Shown piece after piece: positions 7,377-13,782 of a DNA stretch of 18,919 nucleotides (positions are counted from its first letter, which is position 1; the number at the start of each line of letters is the position of its first letter). The stretch is from Bradyrhizobium sp. GTDB lineage: Bacteria > Pseudomonadota > Alphaproteobacteria > Rhizobiales > Xanthobacteraceae. A program made the position numbers and the translations under genes. The notes under the pieces were generated by a model. It made no database searches, was not told where the DNA came from, and saw only the letters and a program-made list of their open reading frames with translations. The DNA lies in assembly GCA_028290165.1 (NCBI GenBank), contig JAQGKJ010000683.1:1-18919 (forward strand). Reading direction: 5' to 3'.

Positions 7377-8200
7377 AGAACGCAGCCGCAGGTTTTGGCG
7401 TCAATACCTACTCCTACATTTTCGGCGGCAGTGCTGCCGAAATCGTCGCGCGGCTGGCGGACCTGGGGTATGGCGGGGTCGAGCTGATGTTCTTCCCCGG
7501 TCATCTCTGGCCCGCCGAGCTTGACGCCTCGCAACTCCGCAGCCTGCGCCGGCTCTGCGAGGCGCGGCTGCGGCTGGTCGCCGTCAACATGCCGAATGTC
7601 GACATGAACGTCGCCGCGGCAGCGGAGGAAATGCGTACCTACACCCTCAACTTGCTTGTGCAATTCGTGCGCTGTGCCGGCGAATTCGAAGCGGGCGGCA
7701 TCGTTGTCGGTCCGGGCAAGGCCAATCCACTGTTTCCCATGCCCCGCGATCGCATGATCTCTCACTTTTATCGCGCGCTTGACACGCTGGCGCCACTCGC
7801 GCGGCAGGTTGGCACCAGGCTCTTCATCGAGAACATGCCGTTTGCGTTCCTGCCGGATGCGGAGTCGCTCATGAACGCGATCGACGGTTACGGGGACGAT
7901 AGCATTCGCGTGATCTATGACGTGGCGAACGGCCACTTCATTGGCGAACCTCCCGCGGAAGGCTTACGCCGGGTCCGCGACCGCGTTAGCCTCGTTCATT
8001 TTTCCGATACGACCCGGCAGAGCTACAAGCACGACGCCATAGGGTGCGGAGATGTTCCGTTCGCCGGTATTCCGCCCGTGATGAAAGAGATCGGATATAG
8101 CGAGCTGCCGATGCTGGAAGTGATTACGCTCAACCCGGACGCCGACATCGCAGATAGCTGCAGGCGTCTGCATCAGGCAGGTTTTGGCTGCGACGCCTGA
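7373..8200 (+). CDS. Xylose-isomerase-like TIM barrel protein (sugar isomerase/epimerase family)
   Basis: A 275-residue protein of the AP-endonuclease-2/xylose-isomerase-like TIM barrel superfamily, which includes hydroxypyruvate isomerase, sugar epimerases and the 2-keto-myo-inositol dehydratase IolE. Metal-site segments appear in the usual order: LFIENMP (Glu), IYDVANGHF (Asp and His), VHFSD (His) and PMLEVI (Glu). The N-terminus (FGVNTYSY, then YGGVELMF) is typical. It probably isomerises, epimerises or dehydrates a polyhydroxylated or keto intermediate using a divalent metal. ATG 7373 overlaps the upstream stop as ATGA, and its Shine-Dalgarno lies in the last of three tandem repeats. It is the last gene of the operon; the next gene is convergent. 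Confidence 0.88.
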   Translation: MKNAAAGFGVNTYSYIFGGSAAEIVARLADLGYGGVELMFFPGHLWPAELDASQLRSLRRLCEARLRLVAVNMPNVDMNVAAAAEEMRTYTLNLLVQFVRCAGEFEAGGIVVGPGKANPLFPMPRDRMISHFYRALDTLAPLARQVGTRLFIENMPFAFLPDAESLMNAIDGYGDDSIRVIYDVANGHFIGEPPAEGLRRVRDRVSLVHFSDTTRQSYKHDAIGCGDVPFAGIPPVMKEIGYSELPMLEVITLNPDADIADSCRRLHQAGFGCDA

Positions 8201-8269
8201 AACCGAGGTAAATTTATATTGATCTCACGAGAACGTGGGCAAGCACGGCGAGAAGGCGGGCGAGCGCAA

Positions 8270-8605
8270 CTAATTTTTGTTGAGGTCGATATAGGCCGAC
8301 CACGCCGCCGCCGCCAAAACGCGAGACGGCTCGCGCCTGCACAGCTTCTCGACGGCTGCAATCATGGCGCCGCTGGTGGCCTTCGACTGATCCTGCTCGC
8401 TGGCTGCTGCCACGTAATTCAGGCTACTCCAGAAGCCGTAGATCCAGACCGTGCCCTCTGATTTACGGTCTTTATCGGAAAGCCAGTAGGCGCACGTTCT
8501 GGCTCCGACTCCAGCTAGATTGACGGAGAGTTTTTTGGTTCCCTCGGCCGCTTCGGCGGCCGCGGTGGTCGAAAGCAGCATCCATAGCAACGTTTGCTTC
8601 AGCAT
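8270..8605 (-). CDS. Small secreted protein, Rap1a/Tai-like
   Basis: 111 residues from ATG 8605. The N-terminus (MLKQTLLWMLLSTTAAAEA) reads as a signal peptide, so the mature protein is about 90 residues and periplasmic or exported. The body has a Cys near CAYWLSDKDR, an aromatic VWIYGFWSSLNY segment and a second Cys in VEKLCRREPSRVLAAAAWS. This layout (two Cys, a G-F-SG/N-like turn, a helical C-terminal third) resembles small Rap1a/Tai-like alphaproteobacterial proteins, though I assign this from pattern only. The frame stays open upstream to 8722, but the extra residues do not look like protein and would displace the signal peptide. No strong Shine-Dalgarno is seen. It is convergent with the catabolic operon and divergent from the cytochrome. 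Function unknown. Confidence 0.65.
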   Translation of the reverse strand: MLKQTLLWMLLSTTAAAEAAEGTKKLSVNLAGVGARTCAYWLSDKDRKSEGTVWIYGFWSSLNYVAAASEQDQSKATSGAMIAAVEKLCRREPSRVLAAAAWSAYIDLNKN

Positions 8606-8721
8606 CTGATCAAGATAGTCAGTCTCTTCGGCGGCCTCCAGCAATTTTGGTCCTGCCAAGCCGGTTCCGCTCTCGGGAACAACCGCCAAAAGCGCCTCCG
8701 ACAGCGCCGCCGCGGCCTGCA

Positions 8722-8739
8722 AGGTTGCAATTGTAACCT
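8722..8739. promoter_or_regulatory. 18-bp near-perfect palindrome, candidate operator
   Basis: The sequence AGGTTGCAATTGTAACCT has dyad symmetry with a single mismatched pair, centred on CAATTG. It lies between the leftward secreted protein and the rightward di-haem cytochrome, 85 bp before the cytochrome ATG chosen here. Size and symmetry suit a dimeric regulator such as a TetR- or MerR-type protein. The binding protein is unknown, and the nearby AraC and OmpR regulators usually prefer direct repeats. Confidence 0.45.
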
Positions 8740-8824
8740 CAATGGGCCGGTGCCGAAATCACATCGTATTGCCCCCGCGATAGGTCTCGTTGGCATCACC
8801 GTATTTTTCGCTTGGGGACCTCGC

Positions 8825-9775
8825 ATGCTTGATTTGTTCGGTTTGACCATGTCGATCGCCGTTGCAGCGCTGCTGGCCCGCTCCAGCCTTGGCGCCTGGC
8901 AGCTAAAGAACAGTTTTTTGAAATGGGTTGGGGCAGGCCTGGCAGCTGTCTTGTCGACGGCCGCTACCCTGGTGAGCGTGGTCGCGATTGTCGGACTGTT
9001 CAAGGTGCATGCCCGCAGCGCACCGGTCCTCGATCTGAAGGTCGCAGGCACGCCTGAACAGATCAGGCACGGCCAGGAGATCTCCAATGGCTTCTGCAGC
9101 GGTTGTCATTCAAAGACCGGCACGCTCACGGGCGGCCTCGACCTCGCGGAAGATCTTCCAGTGCCGATCGGCTCGTTCGTGTCTTCCAACCTCACTCCTG
9201 CCGGACGATTGGGCAACTGGTCGGATGGCGACATTTTTCGGGCCATTCGCAACGGCGTCGACCGCGACGGACGTTGGCTGATCATGATGTCCTACACCAA
9301 TTCCGGCAAACTCAGCGATGACGACACAAGCGCGGTCATCGCCTATATTCGCAGTCTGCCCGCCGCTGGAAAGCCAACCGGGAATCCGCCGGATTATCTG
9401 AACCTCCTAGGGGTCATGATGCTCGGCGCAGGCATGCTTCCGAAAGGCAAGCCGGTATCTGCCGGCTTCGTCGCGGCGCCGCCAAAGAGTCCCACCTTGC
9501 AGTATGGCGAATATATCCTCTCGTATCAGGATTGCCGGGCATGCCACGGCGACAAGCTGACCGGCGGCGTGCCCGGCCAGTTCGCGCCGCTCGGGCCCGA
9601 CCTCAATCTTGTAAAGGGATGGAAGCTCGAGGAATTCATCGCCACGATGCGCACCGGCGTCGATCCCAACGGTCATCAGCTCAATAAGCAGATGCCGTGG
9701 CAGCCGGTCGGAAGAATGGGCGATGACGAACTCGGTGCGGTCTATCAATATCTGACGCACTTGCCGGGCGCGTGA
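8825..9775 (+). CDS. Membrane-anchored di-haem cytochrome c
   Basis: 316 residues with two haem-c sites, CSGCH (91-95) and CRACH (237-241), each followed by a typical cytochrome-c domain with a Met ligand candidate (near M155 in MMSYTNSGKLSDDD, and M290 in KQMPW). One or two hydrophobic segments before residue 60 anchor it, placing the haems in the periplasm. The layout resembles the cytochrome subunits of alcohol and gluconate dehydrogenases but with two haems rather than three. ATG 8825 has GGGGA about 6 nt upstream. The frame is open and hydrophobic further upstream, so a start such as GTG 8750 cannot be excluded. No dehydrogenase catalytic subunit sits beside it, so the electron donor is unknown. 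Confidence 0.9.
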   Translation: MLDLFGLTMSIAVAALLARSSLGAWQLKNSFLKWVGAGLAAVLSTAATLVSVVAIVGLFKVHARSAPVLDLKVAGTPEQIRHGQEISNGFCSGCHSKTGTLTGGLDLAEDLPVPIGSFVSSNLTPAGRLGNWSDGDIFRAIRNGVDRDGRWLIMMSYTNSGKLSDDDTSAVIAYIRSLPAAGKPTGNPPDYLNLLGVMMLGAGMLPKGKPVSAGFVAAPPKSPTLQYGEYILSYQDCRACHGDKLTGGVPGQFAPLGPDLNLVKGWKLEEFIATMRTGVDPNGHQLNKQMPWQPVGRMGDDELGAVYQYLTHLPGA

Positions 9776-9891
9776 GTTCGGATCACAATTTATCACGTCC
9801 CTGAGACCTCGCCGGTGTCGACCGCAGAAAGACCCAGTCCGAAGTCATAGCTAACACCTTCGAACCGAAGCACTCCAAAGTGGGGACAACA

Positions 9892-10932
9892 ATGCTTCAG
9901 AGCGACGGTGTTCGCGGCGCGCCAATACTTGATTTCGAGGCGTGGCGAGCTTTGCTCCGGTCCAATTGTGGGGGCGAGGTGAAAGTCACCGCACCCAACG
10001 CCTTTGCCGGTTGGATGCGCCCGCTAAGCGCATGCGGGCTCCCGGCAGCTGCGGTGAAGATCCAGTGGAGACACACGGCAGGGGATGGTTGCTATGTTCA
10101 CCAGGTAGAGCGGACGCGCAGCGATGTTCGCCTCAATGGCGCGGACCATTATCTTGTCGTGTTTCAAGTCGCCGGGCAGTCGGCTCTGACCCAGATCGAT
10201 CGGACCGTGCGCCTCGCTGAGGGCGATGTTGCGTTCGTCGATGCGGCGCGGCCTGTGACATATTTCTCTCGCCACAGAAACATGCAGTGGTTGTCCCTTC
10301 GGCTGCCGCGGACGTCGGTGCGCTCCCATCTTGGGTTTGAACCGCACGGAGGCCTGAGCCGGCACGGAACGCGTGCCGGCCGTCTGCTGTTCGACCTCAT
10401 TCGTGATGCCGATACGGAACTGTCGGGCTCGTCTGGCGATTTCTACATGCAACTCGCCATCTACGACCTTATCGGCGCGCTATTCGCGCCGTCCGATCCC
10501 CGGCCCGTGCCGCGCTCCACGAACAAGTTGTTCGCGCGCATCTGCGGCGTCATCAGGGGCGGGTTTGCCGATCCGGATTTCGGGCCCGTCGAGGCGGCCA
10601 CTGAGGCGGGGATATCGCTGCGATACGTTCAAAGGCTTTTTACGGAGCGCGGCACGACCTGCAGCGAATTCATCTATTCGCTTCGCCTGGATCGCGCCGC
10701 ACATCTTCTTAACCGCCGCGCGCTATTGGACACGAGCCAGCCTCTCAGCGAGATCGGGTTTGCCTGCGGCTTTCGCGACTATGCGCATTTCGCACGAAGA
10801 TTCCGCAATCGGTTTGGTTATCCACTGGGGACACACGCCGGACTTGGTCAATGTGTCGGTGATGGGACTGTGCGCGCTGGTACCGGTGAAAGTGCGCCGT
10901 CGGCACGCGACGTTCGGTTGACGGCATCCTAG
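9892..10932 (+). CDS. AraC-family transcriptional regulator
   Basis: 346 residues. The C-terminal third (about 215-320) has two helix-turn-helix units: VEAATEAGISLRYVQRLF and LSEIGFACGFRDYAHFARRF, the second followed by the family-typical RFGYPLG. The N-terminal half resembles the AraC-binding-like domain of FeaR-type regulators (AEGDVAFVDAARPVTYF). ATG 9892 has GGGGA about 5 nt upstream; an in-frame GTG at 9880 is less likely. It sits 116 nt after the di-haem cytochrome on the same strand, so it may control that gene or respond to an aldehyde, alcohol or amine-type inducer. The target and ligand are not shown by the sequence. Confidence 0.92.
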   Translation: MLQSDGVRGAPILDFEAWRALLRSNCGGEVKVTAPNAFAGWMRPLSACGLPAAAVKIQWRHTAGDGCYVHQVERTRSDVRLNGADHYLVVFQVAGQSALTQIDRTVRLAEGDVAFVDAARPVTYFSRHRNMQWLSLRLPRTSVRSHLGFEPHGGLSRHGTRAGRLLFDLIRDADTELSGSSGDFYMQLAIYDLIGALFAPSDPRPVPRSTNKLFARICGVIRGGFADPDFGPVEAATEAGISLRYVQRLFTERGTTCSEFIYSLRLDRAAHLLNRRALLDTSQPLSEIGFACGFRDYAHFARRFRNRFGYPLGTHAGLGQCVGDGTVRAGTGESAPSARDVRLTAS

Positions 10933-10979
10933 ATACGATGGGCGCGACGGCAATTGATTTTGCGCGAGGAGGCCGGAAG

Positions 10980-11090
10980 ATGACGAAGACTCGCCGGTTG
11001 AAGTTCAAATTGCGGCGGTTGAGCTTAGTAACTCGAAAAATTGAGAGATCAATTCATGCTTGCGGATGTTGGCCACATCGTTATCGTTGA
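10980..11090 (+). CDS. Possible 36-residue basic leader peptide
   Basis: A short ORF with an excellent Shine-Dalgarno: GAGGAGG at 10966-10972, 7 nt before the ATG. The peptide begins MTKTRRLKFKLRRLSLVTRK and is strongly basic with no acidic residue in its first half. It ends 35 nt inside the response-regulator gene in another frame. That regulator's own ATG (11056) has only a poor ribosome site, so translation of this ORF could couple to it. It resembles no family I know. Support comes only from the ribosome site and position. Confidence 0.4.
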   Translation: MTKTRRLKFKLRRLSLVTRKIERSIHACGCWPHRYR

Positions 11091-11781
11091 TGATGATCCC
11101 TCATTGCGGCAGATGGTGATCAGGTATCTGGAGGATCACAATATCCCGACCAGGCCCGCATCGAACAGGACGGAGTTGAATCGTCATCTTGCAGGGGCCG
11201 TTCCCAGCCTGATCATTCTGGATCTGCGGCTCGGCCAGGAGGACGGGCTGGATATGTTGCGGGAAATTCGTTCTCATTCGGACGTTCCGGTCATCATCAC
11301 GACCGGCCATCGCCCCGACGAAATCGATCGCATCGTCGGTCTCGAACTCGGGGCGGACGACTACATCGTAAAGCCGTTCAGCCTCAGGGAATTGCTTGCC
11401 CGCGTCCGCGCCGTACTGCGCCGGCAGGAAATGGGCCGCGTCGCGCGCGCCCACGAACCGGAACGGGGCGGCTACAGGTTCGGCGGCTGGAAGCTTGAAC
11501 GGCGAGGCCGCAGGCTGCTCGATGCCAATGCGAGCCCGGTCGCGCTGAGCAAGGGCGAGTATGCGCTGCTGTTGGCATTTCTCGAAGCGCCGCAGCGGCC
11601 GCTTTCGCGGGAGCGTTTGCTGCAAGCCACCCGCATCCACGAAGATATTTTCGACCGCAGTATCGATGTCCAGGTGTTGCGGCTGAGGCGCAAACTTGAA
11701 GTCGATCCGAGTGCGCCGCGGGTGATCCAGACAGAGCGCGGCGTCGGCTATGTGTTCGCGACGGCGGTCGAACCGTTCTGA
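11056..11781 (+). CDS. OmpR-family response regulator
   Basis: 241 residues. The receiver domain (about 7-118) has the full phosphorylation set: acidic VDDD at 11-14, phospho-acceptor Asp56 (ILDLRLG), Thr83 and Lys106 in VKPF. A winged-helix OmpR/PhoB DNA-binding domain follows (about 140-236: LSKGEYALLLAFLEAP, DVQVLRLRRKLE, VIQTERGVGYVF). ATG 11056 is chosen because residues before it are not family-like; an in-frame TTG at 11041 is possible. The nearest kinase is the hybrid kinase at 13779-16262, beyond the peroxidase gene, and is the likely partner. It may regulate the peroxidase and cytochrome genes here. Confidence 0.93.
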   Translation: MLADVGHIVIVDDDPSLRQMVIRYLEDHNIPTRPASNRTELNRHLAGAVPSLIILDLRLGQEDGLDMLREIRSHSDVPVIITTGHRPDEIDRIVGLELGADDYIVKPFSLRELLARVRAVLRRQEMGRVARAHEPERGGYRFGGWKLERRGRRLLDANASPVALSKGEYALLLAFLEAPQRPLSRERLLQATRIHEDIFDRSIDVQVLRLRRKLEVDPSAPRVIQTERGVGYVFATAVEPF

Positions 11782-12176
11782 AAAATGGTGAAAATATGAT
11801 ATCGCGGGCTACCGTCGTAACCGTGTTGTCGGCGCCGGTGACGATCCCGTAGCAGGCAGCCGTCAGAGTCTCCGTACCAATTCACGGAGAATCTCATGTT
11901 GCCGAAACGTCTATCCCCTGCATCGCCTTCATTCGCCGCCTGTCAGCGCGCGTCTTCGCCAGCCGCACCCTTGTGGTTCGCGCGACCATCCGCGTCGGGC
12001 TGCCTGCGGGGCTCGCCGTCATCACGCGGGATTTGGGGCTGACCATGCGCTTGTTTGCTCATGTGCTCGCGCGACTAGCGATTGCGGCGACCTGCACAAA
12101 CTCGGCCGCGGCTCTCGACGCTGGTATCGAGCGCGGCAATTACCCTTCTTCTCCAAGCAGCCTGTGGGAAAATCTT
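11782..12176. other. Stretch without a confident gene
   Basis: About 395 nt between the response regulator and the next plausible start. It holds a 48-codon ORF (11896-12042, with GGAGA just upstream of its ATG) of low-complexity Ser/Pro/Ala content, and in another frame an ATG at 12045 that could give the following ORF a signal-peptide-like N-terminus. I see no clear terminator or promoter. Confidence 0.4.
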
Positions 12177-12581
12177 ATGTCAAATTCGATTGAATCGATG
12201 AACCAAGCCACCGGACGCGACGGCGTTTCAATCCGCGAATTACGCTTCGACCTGCGCGACAAAGGTGGCCGCGATGGAGGTTGCTTTACGTATGCTGAAT
12301 TTAAGCGGGCCCCACGGTGTGACGAAACGGAACCAGATTCGCTTCCCGAGGTCGTGGCCTCGACGACGCGGGCAGATGCACCCTGGTCGTCGGTGTTTGC
12401 GTTCTTCCTCGAAGGTTTTGCGCTGTACGCCGCGTCATATTGCGGTTTGCCGCACGTGATCGCGGCGGCTTCCGTCGAACCACGTGCTGCCGATGCGGAG
12501 GCCCGGCTACCGGAAAGGCCTTCCGTCCGCGAACGGCGGAGGTCTATTGCGATCGTCTATTCTTCAACCCGCCGCGAATGA
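12177..12581 (+). CDS. Hypothetical protein with one hydrophobic segment
   Basis: A 134-residue reading from ATG 12177, beginning MSNSIESMNQATGRDGVSIR. Visible features are a charged, Cys-containing N-terminal half, a hydrophobic stretch around FAFFLEGFALYAASYCGLPH, and an Arg-rich C-terminus. It is not recognised. In-frame ATG 12045 would extend it with a signal-peptide-like segment (MRLFAHVLARLAIAATC), and the frame is open from 11973. Third-position GC is lower than in the neighbours and no good Shine-Dalgarno precedes 12177. In favour of a real gene, a hairpin begins exactly at the stop codon. Confidence 0.35.
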   Translation: MSNSIESMNQATGRDGVSIRELRFDLRDKGGRDGGCFTYAEFKRAPRCDETEPDSLPEVVASTTRADAPWSSVFAFFLEGFALYAASYCGLPHVIAAASVEPRAADAEARLPERPSVRERRRSIAIVYSSTRRE

Positions 12582-12601
12582 AACCTCTGTCGAGAGGTTT
12601 T
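12581..12601 (+). terminator. Hairpin at the stop codon of the hypothetical ORF
   Basis: Arms AAACCTCT (12581-12588) and AGAGGTTT (12593-12600) pair perfectly over 8 bp around a GTCG tetraloop, and the run ends TTTT. The U-tract is short, so termination may be weak. It separates the hypothetical ORF from the peroxidase region. Confidence 0.5.
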
Positions 12602-12632
12602 GCGATCCGGGTAGCACTGCAGTCGTTGGAAC

Positions 12633-12656
12633 CGGCCCTTTGCATGCAAGGGGCCG
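12633..12656. promoter_or_regulatory. 24-nt near-perfect palindrome upstream of the peroxidase
   Basis: The element is symmetric about TTGCATGCAA (12640-12649), with GC-rich arms CGGCCC and GGGCCG. Eleven of twelve pairs are complementary and the remaining T/G can wobble in RNA. It lies about 107 bp before the peroxidase start chosen here and 8 nt before an AGGAGG. It could be an operator or form an RNA hairpin in the peroxidase leader. Confidence 0.5.
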
Positions 12657-12663
12657 CATCCAC

Positions 12664-12737
12664 AGGAGGTTCACAATCGATAAATGCACCCCATATGCGA
12701 ACCGGGAACGGCGGGGCCAATGCTGAGTGGAAGATGA
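12664..12737 (+). other. Shine-Dalgarno with a possible 17-residue leader ORF
   Basis: AGGAGG at 12664-12669 is a perfect ribosome-binding core, but no large gene starts at the proper distance. The nearest ATG (12684, 14 nt away) opens a 17-codon ORF (MHPICEPGTAGPMLSGR) ending at 12737. This end overlaps the GTG at 12727, which is an alternative peroxidase start. It may be a leader peptide or a chance site; the spacing is longer than ideal. Confidence 0.3.
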
Positions 12738-12762
12738 TTGCGTTGACCGGAAATGGCCGAGC

Positions 12763-13782
12763 ATGCCGCGCAGAAGCGCTTCGCCTCAGCTAACCCCGCG
12801 CGGGGAACGGGGATTTGCTCGGCCCGCCAATCGCTGGCGCTGGGCGTCGACGATTTGTGTATTGATTCTAGGCAGCCTGCAACTTTCTCCGGCAGCATTG
12901 CAATCGCTCGAGCCATCGCAGGAATCAACCAGCACCGCCGCGGATGAACCGATCCCTCCGATTCCCGAGCCCCGGGCGATTGACCCGCCGAAGGTCAGAT
13001 TGGGGGAGCGTCTTTTCGGCGATCCCCGCCTGTCCCACGACAACTCGCGCAGTTGCTTGTCGTGCCACGACATCAGCACAAATGGCGCAACCAAGGAAAG
13101 CCATGATCCCGGCCTCGACGGCTTAAGCCTCCCGCTCAACACGCCCACTATATTCAACGTTGCGCTCAGCTTCCGCTTTGGTTGGGAGGGAAAGATTCGC
13201 ACGCTCGAGGCGGATGCCAAGGCGTCATTGGAGAACCCAGCGATCATGGGTACCAACACCAGCGAACTCGTCGAAAAACTCGCCGCGGATGCCGGCACGC
13301 GCCGGGAATTCACTGCCATCTACGGCAGTGGCCCGGACGCCGGCAATATCCTCGATGCCATCGCGAGCTTTGAGCGAACGCTGATAACCCCCGGCAGCAA
13401 GTTCGACCGTTGGCTGGCGGGAGATGCCGCCGCATTGTCGACGGAAGAACAGGATGGCTATCGATTGTTCAAATCCCTTGGCTGCGTCTCCTGTCACCAG
13501 GGCGTCAACATCGGTGGCAATCTCTTCGAACGACATGGAATATTTCATCCACTGGCGTCGCCGAAGCCTGAAATCCTGCGCGTGCCCAGTCTGCGGAACG
13601 TCGCGACGACGCCGCCCTATTTTCATGACGGCAGTACCCAGACGCTTGACGACGCGGTTCGCAAAATGGGCCTTGCCCAGCTGAATTCAACGCTGACAGA
13701 CCTGCAGGTGAAAGCGATTGTCGCCTATTTGCAGACCTTGACCGGAAAATACCGCGGCACGCCTGTCGGAGCTGCGCCATGA
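12763..13782 (+). CDS. Di-haem cytochrome c peroxidase (CcpA/MauG family)
   Basis: 339 residues with two haem-c motifs, CLSCH (98-102) and CVSCH (241-245), in the spacing of bacterial di-haem peroxidases. LGERLFGDPRLS precedes the first haem, and RVPSLRNVATTPPYFHDGS follows the second, as in the family. Met302 is at the position expected for the high-potential haem ligand, favouring a peroxidase over MauG, which uses Tyr. An N-terminal hydrophobic segment (about 26-45) exports or anchors it, so it reduces peroxide in the periplasm with electrons from a cytochrome or cupredoxin. The start is uncertain: ATG 12763 or GTG 12727. Its stop overlaps the kinase start (ATGA), implying coupled translation. 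Confidence 0.93.
   Translation: MPRRSASPQLTPRGERGFARPANRWRWASTICVLILGSLQLSPAALQSLEPSQESTSTAADEPIPPIPEPRAIDPPKVRLGERLFGDPRLSHDNSRSCLSCHDISTNGATKESHDPGLDGLSLPLNTPTIFNVALSFRFGWEGKIRTLEADAKASLENPAIMGTNTSELVEKLAADAGTRREFTAIYGSGPDAGNILDAIASFERTLITPGSKFDRWLAGDAAALSTEEQDGYRLFKSLGCVSCHQGVNIGGNLFERHGIFHPLASPKPEILRVPSLRNVATTPPYFHDGSTQTLDDAVRKMGLAQLNSTLTDLQVKAIVAYLQTLTGKYRGTPVGAAP

Noticed and set aside
1179..8200. Direct myo-inositol (iol) operon call
   Set aside because: No typical IolG, IolC or bi-cupin IolB is present and the cupin is half the size; only the combination of chemistries is similar.
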